64,000 nucleotides of DNA, taken from Escherichia fergusonii ATCC 35469. GTDB lineage: Bacteria > Pseudomonadota > Gammaproteobacteria > Enterobacterales > Enterobacteriaceae. The position numbers were made by a program, and so were the translations under genes. The notes beneath the pieces are model-generated. The model had not been told where the DNA came from. It saw nothing but the letters and a program-made list of their open reading frames with translations, and made no database searches. The stretch is from NCBI RefSeq assembly GCF_000026225.1, contig NC_011740.1, positions 682,001-746,000 on the forward strand, in the 5' to 3' direction. This document shows, piece after piece, positions 35,365 to 44,769 of the stretch (within the stretch, counting starts at the first letter, position 1; the number at the start of each line of letters is the position of its first letter).

Positions 35365-35387
35365 TTGCCGTGCTGCTGGCACGGCAA
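35365..35387 (+). terminator. Hairpin after purC
   Basis: TTGCCGTGC / GCACGGCAA, perfect 9-base arms with a TGCTG loop, 18 bases past the purC stop. No clear U-tract. Confidence 0.6.
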
Positions 35388-35514
35388 GACAACCGCTCTC
35401 ATAAGATGTGCATTGAACGCTCATTCCTCCGCCATTTCATCCCGCTTTCCTGTGGTAATCTTCCTCTGAACCACCTACGATCATTTCTATAATGAATATA
35501 TTGTTGAGGTATCT

Positions 35515-36378
35515 ATGCGTTGGCAAGGGCGACGTGAAAGTGACAATGTTGAAGACAGGCGCAATAGCTCCGGTGGTCCGTCAATGGGCGGTCCCGGTTT
35601 CCGTCTGCCAAGCGGTAAAGGCGGGCTGATTTTACTGATAGTCGTGCTGGTTGCAGGCTACTATGGCGTTGATTTAACCGGGTTGATGACCGGACAGCCG
35701 GTTTCCCAGCAGCAATCAACGCGGTCAATTAGCCCAAATGAAGACGAAGCCGCAAAATTCACCTCGGTGATTCTGGCAACCACCGAAGACACCTGGGGAC
35801 AGCAGTTCGAGAAGATGGGTAAGACCTATCAGCAACCGAAGCTGGTCATGTATCGTGGAATGACGCGCACCGGCTGCGGGGCGGGCCAGTCCATAATGGG
35901 GCCGTTCTATTGCCCGGCGGATGGCACGGTTTATATCGATCTCTCCTTCTATGATGACATGAAAGACAAACTTGGCGCGGATGGCGATTTTGCCCAGGGG
36001 TACGTTATCGCCCATGAAGTCGGTCATCATGTGCAGAAACTGTTAGGCATCGAGCCGAAAGTCCGTCAACTGCAACAAAACGCGACGCAGGCGGAAGTGA
36101 ACCGCTTATCTGTACGTATGGAACTCCAGGCCGACTGTTTTGCCGGTGTCTGGGGGCATAGCATGCAGCAGCAAGGCGTTCTGGAAACCGGCGATCTGGA
36201 AGAAGCGCTGAACGCGGCGCAGGCCATCGGCGATGACCGTTTACAGCAGCAAAGTCAGGGGCGAGTCGTACCAGACAGTTTCACTCATGGCACTTCTCAG
36301 CAACGCTACAGCTGGTTTAAACGTGGTTTCGACAGCGGCGATCCGGCACAATGCAATACTTTTGGTAAAAGCATTTAA
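35515..36378 (+). CDS. ypfJ: YpfJ, putative membrane-anchored neutral zinc metallopeptidase
   Basis: 287 residues. One transmembrane segment (about residues 37-51, [15 protein letters not shown]) after a charged, cytoplasmic N-terminus. The zinc site HEVGHH starts at residue 167, with an additional helix ELQADCFAG. Cys121 and Cys133 may form a disulfide. Predicted metallopeptidase PF04228; its substrate is unknown. Upstream of tmcA with a 14-base gap, so probably cotranscribed. Confidence 0.93.
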
Positions 36379-36392
36379 CTTTCGGGGCAGGG

Positions 36393-38408
36393 ATGGCTGA
36401 ACTGACTGCGCTTCACACATTAACAGCGCAAATGAAACGTGAAGGGATCCGCCGCTTGCTGGTGTTGAGCGGGGAAGAGGGTTGGTGTTTTGAGCATGCG
36501 CTTAAGTTGCGTGATGCCTTACCTGGTGACTGGCTGTGGATTTCGCCGCAGCCAGTCGCTGAAAACTACTGTTCTCCCTCGACGCTACAAACTTTACTTG
36601 GGCGCGAGTTCCGGCATGCGGTATTCGACGCCCGCCATGGCTTTGATGCCGCTGCCTTTGCAGCACTTAGCGGAACGTTGAAAGCGGGAAGCTGGCTGGT
36701 GTTGTTACTCCCTGCATGGGAAGAGTGGGAGAACCAACCTGATGCCGACTCGCTGCGCTGGAGTGATTGCCCTGACCCTATTGCGACGCCGCATTTTGTC
36801 CGGCACCTCAAACGCGTACTTACGGCGGATCACGACGCTATCCTCTGGCGGCAAAACCAGCCGTTCACGTTGACGCATTTTATTCCCCGTACTGACTGGC
36901 ACCCCGCGACCGGCGCACCACAACCAGAACAACAGCAACTCTTACAGCAACTACTGACCATGCCGCCGGGCGTGGCAGCGGTAACTGCTGCGCGTGGGCG
37001 CGGTAAGTCGGCGCTGGCAGGGCAACTCATTTCTCGTATTGCGGGCAGTGCGATTGTCACCGCGCCTGCAAAAGCGGCAACGGATGTACTGGCACAATTT
37101 GCGGGCGAGAAGTTTCGCTTTATTGCGCCGGATGCTTTGTTAGCCAGCGATGAACAAGCCGACTGGCTGGTGGTTGACGAAGCCGCGGCCATACCTGCGC
37201 CGTTGTTGCATCAACTGGTATCGCGTTTTCCTCGAACGTTGTTAACCACTACGGTGCAGGGCTACGAAGGCACTGGACGTGGTTTTTTGCTGAAATTTTG
37301 CGCTCGCTTTCCGCATTTACACCGTTTCGAATTGCAACAGCCGATCCGCTGGGCGCAGGGATGCCCGCTGGAAAAAATGGTCAGCGAGGCACTGGTTTTT
37401 GACGATGAAAACTTCACCCATACACCACAAGGCAATATCGTCATTTCCGCATTTGAACAGACGTTATGGAGAAGTGAGTCAGAAACACCGTTAAAGGTTT
37501 ATCAGTTATTGTCTGGTGCGCACTACCGGACTTCGCCGCTGGATTTACGCCGTATGATGGATGCACCTGGGCAACATTTTTTCCAGGCGGCTTGTGAAAA
37601 CGAGAGCGCCGGGGCGCTGTGGCTGGTGGATGAGGGCGGATTATCTCAAGAACTCAGCCAGGCGGTATGGGCAGGTTTTCGTCGCCCGCGGGGTAATCTG
37701 GTAGCCCAGTCGCTGGCGGCGCACGGCAGCAATCCACTGGCAGCGACATTGCGCGGACGGCGGGTCAGCAGGATAGCAGTTCATCCAGCTCGTCAGCGTG
37801 AAGGCGTTGGGCAACAGCTTATTGCCCGTGCTTTAAACTATACGCATGACCTCGACTATCTTTCGGTGAGTTTTGGCTACACCGCGGAGTTATGGCGTTT
37901 CTGGCAACGCTGCGGTTTTGTGCTGGTGCGAATGGGTAATCATCGTGAAGCCAGCAGCGGTTGCTATACGGCGATGGCACTGTTACCGATGAGTGATGCG
38001 GGTAAACAGCTGGCTGAACGTGAGCATTACCGTTTACGTCGCGATGCGCATGCTCTCACGCAGTGGAATGGCGAAACGCTCCCCGTCGATCCACGAAATG
38101 ATGCCGTCCTTTCTGAGGACGACTGGCTTGAACTTGCCGGTTTTGCTTTCGCTCATCGTCCGCTATTAACGTCGTTAGGTTGCTTAACGCGTCTGCTACA
38201 AACCAGTGAACTGGCATTACCGGCGCTGCGTGGTCGTTTACAGAAAAACGCCAGTGACGCGCAGTTATGTACCACACTTAAACTTTCAGGCCGCAAGATG
38301 TTACTGGCCCGTCAGCGAGAAGAGGCCGCGCAGGCGCTGTTCGCACTTGATAATGTTTGCACTGAGCGTCTGCGCGATCGCATAACGCAATGGCAATTTT
38401 TTCACTGA
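36393..38408 (+). CDS. tmcA: tRNA(Met) cytidine acetyltransferase TmcA
   Basis: 671 residues. Makes N4-acetylcytidine at the wobble base of elongator tRNA-Met. N-terminal DUF1726-like part, then an RNA helicase module (Walker A ARGRGKSALAG and Walker B VVDEAAAIP) and a GNAT acetyltransferase module (RIAVHPARQREGVGQQL contains the acetyl-CoA pyrophosphate loop) and a C-terminal tRNA-binding tail. Sits between ypfJ and the hydrolase gene ypfH. Confidence 0.97.
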   Translation: MAELTALHTLTAQMKREGIRRLLVLSGEEGWCFEHALKLRDALPGDWLWISPQPVAENYCSPSTLQTLLGREFRHAVFDARHGFDAAAFAALSGTLKAGSWLVLLLPAWEEWENQPDADSLRWSDCPDPIATPHFVRHLKRVLTADHDAILWRQNQPFTLTHFIPRTDWHPATGAPQPEQQQLLQQLLTMPPGVAAVTAARGRGKSALAGQLISRIAGSAIVTAPAKAATDVLAQFAGEKFRFIAPDALLASDEQADWLVVDEAAAIPAPLLHQLVSRFPRTLLTTTVQGYEGTGRGFLLKFCARFPHLHRFELQQPIRWAQGCPLEKMVSEALVFDDENFTHTPQGNIVISAFEQTLWRSESETPLKVYQLLSGAHYRTSPLDLRRMMDAPGQHFFQAACENESAGALWLVDEGGLSQELSQAVWAGFRRPRGNLVAQSLAAHGSNPLAATLRGRRVSRIAVHPARQREGVGQQLIARALNYTHDLDYLSVSFGYTAELWRFWQRCGFVLVRMGNHREASSGCYTAMALLPMSDAGKQLAEREHYRLRRDAHALTQWNGETLPVDPRNDAVLSEDDWLELAGFAFAHRPLLTSLGCLTRLLQTSELALPALRGRLQKNASDAQLCTTLKLSGRKMLLARQREEAAQALFALDNVCTERLRDRITQWQFFH

Positions 38409-38481
38409 CTCCTTCAATTTTCTCCCATGGTCATTGTGAGTCAGCGGCGTAAAATTAATGACATCAGTTAAGGAGTTCGCC

Positions 38482-39180
38482 ATGAAACATGACCATTTTG
38501 TTGTTCAAAGCCCGGATAAACCTGCACAACAGTTGTTACTGCTTTTCCACGGTGTCGGGGATAACCCGGTAGCGATGGGTGAGATCGGCAGCTGGTTTGC
38601 GCCGCTGTTTCCTGATGCACTGGTGGTGAGCATCGGTGGTGCGGAGCCGAGCGGTAATCCGGCGGGGCGCCAGTGGTTTTCGGTGCAGGGCATAACGGAA
38701 GATAATCGCCAGGCGCGTGTGGATGCCATCATGCCGACGTTTATTGAGACGGTGCGCTACTGGCAGAAACAGAGCGGAGTAGGGGCTAACGCCACGGCGC
38801 TAATCGGTTTCTCACAAGGCGCAATTATGGCGCTGGAGAGCATTAAAGCCGAACCGGGTCTTGCCTCGCGCGTCATTGCCTTTAACGGACGTTACGCCAG
38901 CCTGCCGGAAACCGCGTCTACAGCCACGACAATTCACTTGATCCATGGCGGTGAAGATCCGGTTATCGATCTGGCGCATGCGGTTGCGGCGCAGGAAGCG
39001 TTAATCAGTGTCGGTGGTGATGTGACGCTGGATATCGTGGAGGATTTGGGCCATGCGATCGACAATCGCAGTATGCAATTTGCCCTGGATCACTTGCGTT
39101 ATACCATTCCGAAACATTATTTCGACGAAGCGCTAAGCGGTGGCAAGCCTGGCGATGATGATGTGATTGAAATGATGTAA
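38482..39180 (+). CDS. ypfH: YpfH, alpha/beta hydrolase (serine esterase)
   Basis: 232 residues from the ATG at 38482 (AGGAG upstream). Carboxylesterase/phospholipase-type hydrolase. Catalytic triad is visible: Ser in GFSQGAI, Asp in HGGEDPVID and His in EDLGHAID; the oxyanion region is LLFHGVGDNP. Cytoplasmic; K-12 YpfH has esterase activity, physiological substrate unknown. A BIME repeat follows, separating it from convergent ypfN. Confidence 0.94.
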   Translation: MKHDHFVVQSPDKPAQQLLLLFHGVGDNPVAMGEIGSWFAPLFPDALVVSIGGAEPSGNPAGRQWFSVQGITEDNRQARVDAIMPTFIETVRYWQKQSGVGANATALIGFSQGAIMALESIKAEPGLASRVIAFNGRYASLPETASTATTIHLIHGGEDPVIDLAHAVAAQEALISVGGDVTLDIVEDLGHAIDNRSMQFALDHLRYTIPKHYFDEALSGGKPGDDDVIEMM

Positions 39181-39193
39181 AAGACAGATTACC

Positions 39194-39265
39194 AGGCCTG
39201 ATAAGACGTATGATGCGTCGCATCAGGCATCATGGCCGGATGCGGCGTTAACGCCTGATCCGGCC
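39194..39265. repeat. BIME (two REP units) between ypfH and ypfN
   Basis: Two REP units in inverted order: GCCTGATAAGACG...CATCAGGC at 39195-39228 and GGCCGGATGCGGCGTTAACG...GATCCGGCC at 39234-39265. They lie between convergent genes, the usual place for BIMEs, and may act in mRNA stability or as gyrase/IHF sites. Confidence 0.93.
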
Positions 39266-39272
39266 ACTTAGC

Positions 39273-39473
39273 TTACTTCTTCGGTTGATCCTTTTTCGGC
39301 CAGTCATCGTCATCGTCCCACTTATCGTTGAAATCACGATGCGGGGGAAGCTCCGGCTTGTTGGCGAGAAATTTCTTATGGTCGACGCGCTTGAGATCTT
39401 TAATCACGTTCAGCAGGACGCCTACCAAAAAGACAATCACCAGAATCCACCAATATTTAGCCAGCCAGTCCAT
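39273..39473 (-). CDS. ypfN: YpfN, small UPF0370 membrane protein
   Basis: 66 residues from the ATG at 39473 (MDWLAKYWW). One transmembrane segment ([17 protein letters not shown], about residues 8-24) and a charged cytoplasmic tail with [14 protein letters not shown]. Function unknown. 27 bases downstream of dapE on the same strand, so probably in the same transcript. Confidence 0.94.
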
Positions 39474-39500
39474 GCTTATTTCCTCTTGCAGAACCACTCA

Positions 39501-40628
39501 TCAGGCGACGAGCTGTTCCATGATACGTTGATACATACGGGCAAGTAGCTGCAGGTCGGCAGCGTTCACACATTCATTAATTTTATGAATAGTGGCATTG
39601 ACCGGCCCGAGTTCCACCACCTGCGCCCCCATGCGGGCAATAAAGCGCCCGTCGGACGTTCCGCCTGTGGTCAGTAGCTGCGGTTTAATTTCATTATAGT
39701 GCTCAACCGCGTTAACGACCGCATCCACCAGTTTACCGCGCGCGGTCAAAAATGGCTGCCCGGAAAGCCACCAATCCACCGTATAACGCAGTTGATGTTT
39801 TTCAAGCAGGGCAAGCACCTGCGCTTTGATCATCTCATCCGTCAGTTCGGTGCTAAAGCGGAAGTTAAACTGCACAAACAGTTCACCCGGAATAACGTTG
39901 TTACTGCCCGTTCCCGCCTGAATATTGGCAATCTGCATACTGGTCGCCGGGAAGAATTCATTACCCTGATCCCACTCAATAGCCACTAATTCATTAAGGA
40001 AAGGTGCTGCGCGATGTACCGGATTGTCAGCCAGATGTGGGTAGGCCACATGCCCCTGAACGCCATGAATGGTGAGGTTGCAGGTTAACGATCCGCGACG
40101 ACCATTTTTCACCACATCACCAACCACTTCGATGCTCGACGGTTCGCCGACCAGGCAGTAATCGAGACGCTCATTACGTGCCATTAACGCGTCGACGACT
40201 TTTACCGTACCGTTATGGGCACTGGCTTCTTCATCAGAGGTGATCAGAAATGCCAGTCGACCTGTATGGTTGGGATGTTGTGCGACAAAACGTTCTGCTG
40301 CTACCACCATCGCCGCCAGTGAGCCTTTCATATCTGCCGCACCACGCCCGAACAACATGCCGTCACGAATGGTTGGTTCAAACGGCGGATTAATCCAACG
40401 GTCGGCGTCGCCAGGCGGTACCACGTCGGTATGCCCGGCAAAGGCTAACGTTTCACCTTGCCCACGCCATGCCCAAAAATTCTGCGTATCGGCAAAGTCC
40501 ATGCGTTCAACGGTAAAACCGATCGCCTGCAAACGTTTAATCAACAAAGCCTGACATCCTGCGTCATCAGGACTCAGGGAAGGGCGGCGAATAAGCTGTT
40601 GTGTCAGCTCAATAACCGGGCACGACAT
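39501..40628 (-). CDS. dapE: Succinyl-diaminopimelate desuccinylase
   Basis: 375 residues. Di-zinc M20 amidohydrolase removing succinate from N-succinyl-LL-DAP. Metal and catalytic residues: H66 and D68 in [11 protein letters not shown], Asp in RGAADMKGS, Glu-Glu in [12 protein letters not shown], Glu in GEPSS, and the C-terminal His in ATIHKINEC. Downstream of yffB with a 3-base gap and upstream of ypfN. Confidence 0.98.
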
Positions 40629-40631
40629 AGA

Positions 40632-40988
40632 CTACACCTCATGGAAAAATTGCTGATAACTGGAATCACTGAAACCCAGCAGAATAGGCTTCCCGGGCGC
40701 GCAGAGCAATGGGCGTTTGATAATTGCAGGCATTTCAGTCATTAATGCCGCCGCAGAGGCCGCATCGGTAATTTTATTGCGGGTGGTTTCATCCAGTTTA
40801 CGCCAGGTTGTACCACGGGTGTTGAGTAACGCCTCCCAGCCTAATTCGTTGATAAAACCGTTCAATAATTCGCTATCCAGCCCATCAACGCGATAATCAT
40901 GAAAACAATAGTCGATGTTATTGGCTTCCAGCCAGCGGCGTGCTTTTTTAATGGTGTCGCAATTTTTAATGCCGTAAAGAGTAACCAT
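40632..40988 (-). CDS. yffB: YffB, ArsC/Spx-family thioredoxin-fold protein
   Basis: 118 residues. Spx/ArsC-like; the N-terminal GIKNCDTIKKARRWL has a single Cys at the nucleophile position and KRPLLCAPGKPILLGFSD near the end. Probable glutathione-dependent reductase by K-12 study; substrate unknown. First gene of yffB-dapE-ypfN. Confidence 0.93.
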   Translation of the reverse strand: MVTLYGIKNCDTIKKARRWLEANNIDYCFHDYRVDGLDSELLNGFINELGWEALLNTRGTTWRKLDETTRNKITDAASAAALMTEMPAIIKRPLLCAPGKPILLGFSDSSYQQFFHEV

Positions 40989-41379
40989 AGTGAATCCTTT
41001 TTCGCTAAAACCGAATAATTACGCAATGAGATTGTTATATGTGCAATGTCACGTTGTGTAATATTAGTTATCGGAAAATATAACATTGTTTGGAGTCTGT
41101 TAATAATATTCCCGAGCTGTTTCAGAACCAGGCGCTCAACAAAAATCAGAATTTACCTGGTTGCATCTGTATGTTTTTACATCAAAATTACAATAGAAGT
41201 AAAAAGAGTATGAATATTTCAGATTATTGTAGTTCGTCACAAAAAAATTATGGCTACAACGTCATAGTAATTACTGAAAGCTCCCAACCCCGGAGGCATT
41301 AATCACAGCAATCGGTGTAAATAGCTTCAGTAAGAGAAAGTGAGTTTGTAGAATACCCATAATTATAAGAGAGGTTGTT
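40989..41379. other. Gene-free region between yffB and ypfM
   Basis: 391 bases, AT-rich, holding the yffB promoter (minus) and the ypfM promoter (plus). An open frame on the plus strand at 41090-41302 has low-complexity, unfamiliar sequence and no good ribosome-binding site; I do not call it. No RNA gene is recognised. Confidence 0.5.
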
Positions 41380-41439
41380 ATGATTGAACGTGAACTGGGG
41401 AACTGGAAAGACTTTATCGAAGTAATGCTTCGTAAATAA
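41380..41439 (+). CDS. ypfM: YpfM, 19-residue small protein
   Basis: ATG at 41380 preceded by AAGAGAGGTTGTT; encodes MIERELGNWKDFIEVMLRK and stop. It matches the verified K-12 small protein YpfM as I recall it, with no changes. Amphipathic helix by sequence; function unknown. Located between yffB and acrD as in K-12. Confidence 0.9.
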   Translation: MIERELGNWKDFIEVMLRK

Positions 41440-41500
41440 GCTTCTGGACGAAATGCGTAACATCAGGCCCTGAGTCCAGGGCTATAAATCATAAAGATGG

Positions 41501-41531
41501 AAAAGGCGACTCATTGGCAAGTCGCCTTTTT
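41501..41531. terminator. Bidirectional terminator between ypfM and acrD
   Basis: AAAAGGCGACT / AAGTCGCCTTTTT arms with a CATTGGC loop; both strands have a T-run after the stem. Serves ypfM and the convergent acrD. A second small palindrome GCCCTGAGTCCAGGGC lies at 41467-41482. Confidence 0.92.
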
Positions 41532-41537
41532 GTTTGA

Positions 41538-44500
41538 TTATTCCGGGCGCGGCTTCAGTGGGAAGCGGCGACGCACCAGGACAAAGAATAGCGGCACGAA
41601 GTATATGGCGAGAATAGTCGCCGAAATCATCCCGCCCATTACACCTGTACCTACTGCATGTTGGCTGGCAGAGCCCGCACCATTGCTGATCGCCATTGGC
41701 AATACGCCGAAAATAAATGCCAGCGATGTCATCAAAATTGGACGTAAACGCTGGCGACAGGCATGGAGCGTCGCTTCCAGCAAATCATGTCCTTTCTGAT
41801 TCATATCATTGGCGAATTCAACAATCAGAATGGCGTTCTTCGCTGCAAGGCCAATTACTGTTAACAACCCCACTTTGAAATAGACATCGTTTTCCAGTCC
41901 GCGCATCCAGGTTGCCAGTAGCGCCCCCACCACACCCAGTGGCACAACTAACATGACGGAGAAGGGGACGGACCAACTTTCATACAATGCAGCAAGGCAC
42001 AGGAAGATAACCAGCAACGAAATCGCATACAGTGCCGGGGCCTGGGCACCGGAAAGCCGCTCCTGATACGACATTGCTGTCCACTCCAGTCCGAATCCAC
42101 CGGGCAGCTGATGCACCAGATTTTCCATAATCTCCATCGCCGTTCCCGTGCTCACGCCTCTGGCAGCTTCACCGACAATTTCAACTGCCGAATAGCCATT
42201 ATAGCGCTCCAGGCGTGGCGAGCCGGTCTCCCAACGAGAGGTCGCAAAAGCGGAAAAAGGCACCATGCCGCCATCTTTATTGCGTACATACCACAGATTA
42301 ATATCGTCTGGCAGCATGCGATACGGCGCAGCGGCCTGCACATAAACCTTCTTCACACGGCCACGATCCATAAAGTCGTTAACGTAACTAGAGCCCCAGG
42401 CCGTTTGCAGGGTATCGTTAATATCATCAATGGAGAGCCCCAGTGCCTGTGCTTTACGCTGGTCGATATCAATTTGTAACTGTGGACTGTCGTCGAGACC
42501 ATTATGCCGAACACGTGTCAGGGAAGGATCTTTGCCCGCCAGTTCCAGCAGTTTGTCTCTGGCGGCCATCAACGCGTCGTGTCCCGCTCCGGCGTGATCC
42601 TGTAATTCCATATCGAAACCAGCAGAACTACCAAGACCGCTGATCGACGGTGGATTACTGGCAGTCACTTTCGCTTCGTTGATCTTCTTAAAAGCTTGTG
42701 TGGCGCGATCAATAATGGCAAAAGCACTGCCGGTTTTCGGATCGCGATCATCCCAGTCTTTCAGGCGAACAAACATGCGGGCTACGTTCTGACCGTTACC
42801 CCCAGGCCCGGAACCGACGGTGGCAAACACCGACATAATGTTATCTTTCTCGTGAGTGAAGAAATACTTCTCCACTTGCTCGACAACTTTCAGGGTTTGT
42901 TGTTGAGTGGAGCCGCTGGGTAACTGTACTGACGTGGTAAACATTCCACGGTCTTCCTGCGGCAAAAACGAAGAGGGCAGGCGCATAAATAAAACCACCA
43001 TGCCGCTAATCAGTAACAGGTAAATAAGCAGCCAGCGCAGGCTGCGATGAAGAATTTTTGCCACGCCTCTTTCATAGCGATCAGCGTTGCGGTTAAACAC
43101 GCGGTTGAACCAGCCAAAAAAACCTTTCTGCCCGTGCTGCTCGCCTTTATGCAATGGTTTGAGGATTGTGGCGCACAATGCAGGAGTAAGTATTAATGCC
43201 ACCAACACGGAAAGCACCATTGCAGAGACAATGGTGATAGAGAACTGGCGATAAATGGCCCCGGTTGTGCCACCAAAAAATGCCATTGGAATAAACACAG
43301 CGGAGAGCACCATGGCAATGCCGACCAGTGCGCCCTGGATCTGCCCCATTGATTTACGTGTGGCTGCGCGAGGCGACAATCCTTCTTCACTCATGATGCG
43401 TTCGACGTTTTCCACCACCACGATAGCGTCATCCACCAGTAGACCGATCGCCAGCACCATCGCAAACATCGTTAGGGTGTTGATACTGTAATCAAAGGCG
43501 TAAAGCACCGCAAAAGTGCCAAGCAGCACCACAGGAACAGCAATGGTCGGGATAAGTGTCGCGCGGATGTTCTGCAAAAACAGATACATCACAAGAAATA
43601 CCAGTGCTACTGCTTCCAGTAGCGTCTTTACCACATCTTCAATAGAGGCTTTAACAAACGAAGTGGTTTCATAGGCTACCTTGTACTCCAGCCCATGAGG
43701 GAAGTATTGCGCCAGTTCGTCCAGCCGCTCAATGACTCGTTTGGCTGTCGCCATTTCGTTGGCGCCAGAAGCCAGTTTTACCCCCAGCCCGGATGCCGGA
43801 TTGCCATTAAAGCGGCTAAGATAGTCATACTTCTCCGCACCCATTTCAACAGTGGCTACGTCACCTAATTTAACTTCGGAACCATCCTGATTAACGCGTA
43901 ACGTGATTGCGCGAAACTGTTCAGGTGTTTGTAAAAGCGACTGAGCATTGATGGTGGCATTCAGTGCCTGTTGAGGAATTGACGGCGTACCGCCTAGTTG
44001 CCCGACCGCAATCTGAGCATTCTGTGACTCAATGGCATCAGTGACATCTTTAGCCGTCATCTGGAAACTATTGAGTTTCGCCGGATCCAGCCAGATACGC
44101 ATGGAATATTGTGAACCATAGGCATCGATATCCCCGACGCCATTCACGCGACTTAACGGGTCCTGAATATTACTGGCAACGTAATCGGCAATATCTTGTT
44201 TATCCATCGAACCATCAGTAGAAACGAAGGCGATGGTGAGAATGTTGGTATCACCGGTTTTCCGTACTGTCACGCCCTGATTTTGTACTGCTTGCGGTAG
44301 CTTACGCAGTGCCGATTGCAGCTGGTTTTGTACCTGTTGAACGGCTTCGTCAGGATCAGTACCCGCTTCGAAAGTCAGCGTTACTGATGCCTGGCCTGTA
44401 CCGCTGCTTTGCGACGACATATACATCAGGTTATCCAGTCCGGTCATATTTTGCTCGATAACCTGGGTAACTGTATTTTCCAGTGTTTGTGCCGAAGCGC

Positions 44501-44651
44501 CCGGATAGTTTGCCGAGATACGCACATTAGGCGGCGAAAGTTCCGGGTACTGTTCAACGGGAAGAGAAAAAATCGCCAGGGTACCTGTCAGGCAGATCAG
44601 GATTGCCAGCACCCAGGCAAAAATGGGGCGATCAATAAAGAAATTCGCCAT
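41538..44651 (-). CDS. acrD: AcrD, RND aminoglycoside efflux pump
   Basis: 1037 residues, HAE1-RND pump with 12 membrane helices and two large periplasmic loops. The proton relay is in LLVDDAIVVVENVE (Asp pair near 407-408) and AKNAILIVEFAND (Lys near 940). Works with AcrA and TolC in exporting aminoglycosides and other amphiphiles. Alone, under BaeSR control as suggested by a BaeR box upstream. Many substitutions relative to recalled K-12 AcrD in the periplasmic loops and TM segments. Confidence 0.97.
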   Translation of the reverse strand: MANFFIDRPIFAWVLAILICLTGTLAIFSLPVEQYPELSPPNVRISANYPGASAQTLENTVTQVIEQNMTGLDNLMYMSSQSSGTGQASVTLTFEAGTDPDEAVQQVQNQLQSALRKLPQAVQNQGVTVRKTGDTNILTIAFVSTDGSMDKQDIADYVASNIQDPLSRVNGVGDIDAYGSQYSMRIWLDPAKLNSFQMTAKDVTDAIESQNAQIAVGQLGGTPSIPQQALNATINAQSLLQTPEQFRAITLRVNQDGSEVKLGDVATVEMGAEKYDYLSRFNGNPASGLGVKLASGANEMATAKRVIERLDELAQYFPHGLEYKVAYETTSFVKASIEDVVKTLLEAVALVFLVMYLFLQNIRATLIPTIAVPVVLLGTFAVLYAFDYSINTLTMFAMVLAIGLLVDDAIVVVENVERIMSEEGLSPRAATRKSMGQIQGALVGIAMVLSAVFIPMAFFGGTTGAIYRQFSITIVSAMVLSVLVALILTPALCATILKPLHKGEQHGQKGFFGWFNRVFNRNADRYERGVAKILHRSLRWLLIYLLLISGMVVLFMRLPSSFLPQEDRGMFTTSVQLPSGSTQQQTLKVVEQVEKYFFTHEKDNIMSVFATVGSGPGGNGQNVARMFVRLKDWDDRDPKTGSAFAIIDRATQAFKKINEAKVTASNPPSISGLGSSAGFDMELQDHAGAGHDALMAARDKLLELAGKDPSLTRVRHNGLDDSPQLQIDIDQRKAQALGLSIDDINDTLQTAWGSSYVNDFMDRGRVKKVYVQAAAPYRMLPDDINLWYVRNKDGGMVPFSAFATSRWETGSPRLERYNGYSAVEIVGEAARGVSTGTAMEIMENLVHQLPGGFGLEWTAMSYQERLSGAQAPALYAISLLVIFLCLAALYESWSVPFSVMLVVPLGVVGALLATWMRGLENDVYFKVGLLTVIGLAAKNAILIVEFANDMNQKGHDLLEATLHACRQRLRPILMTSLAFIFGVLPMAISNGAGSASQHAVGTGVMGGMISATILAIYFVPLFFVLVRRRFPLKPRPE

Positions 44652-44721
44652 TAAAAGAGAACCTCGTGTTTCTGCGTATCGTTATGGGCATACCTTGTTT
44701 CACTGTAGCGGCAAGGTACGG

Positions 44722-44739
44722 GCCAATCGTGGAGAAAAA
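44722..44739 (-). promoter_or_regulatory. BaeR binding site of acrD
   Basis: On the minus strand TTTTTCTCCACGATTGGC matches the BaeR consensus TTTTTCTCCATDATTGGC with one mismatch, 71 bases upstream of the acrD ATG. BaeR activation of acrD is known in E. coli. Confidence 0.85.
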
Positions 44740-44769
44740 AAGGAGATAATGTAAATTATCGTGCCTGTT

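Noticed and set aside
41090..41302. 70-residue ORF upstream of ypfM
   Set aside because: No ribosome-binding site, no family resemblance, lies in the promoter region.
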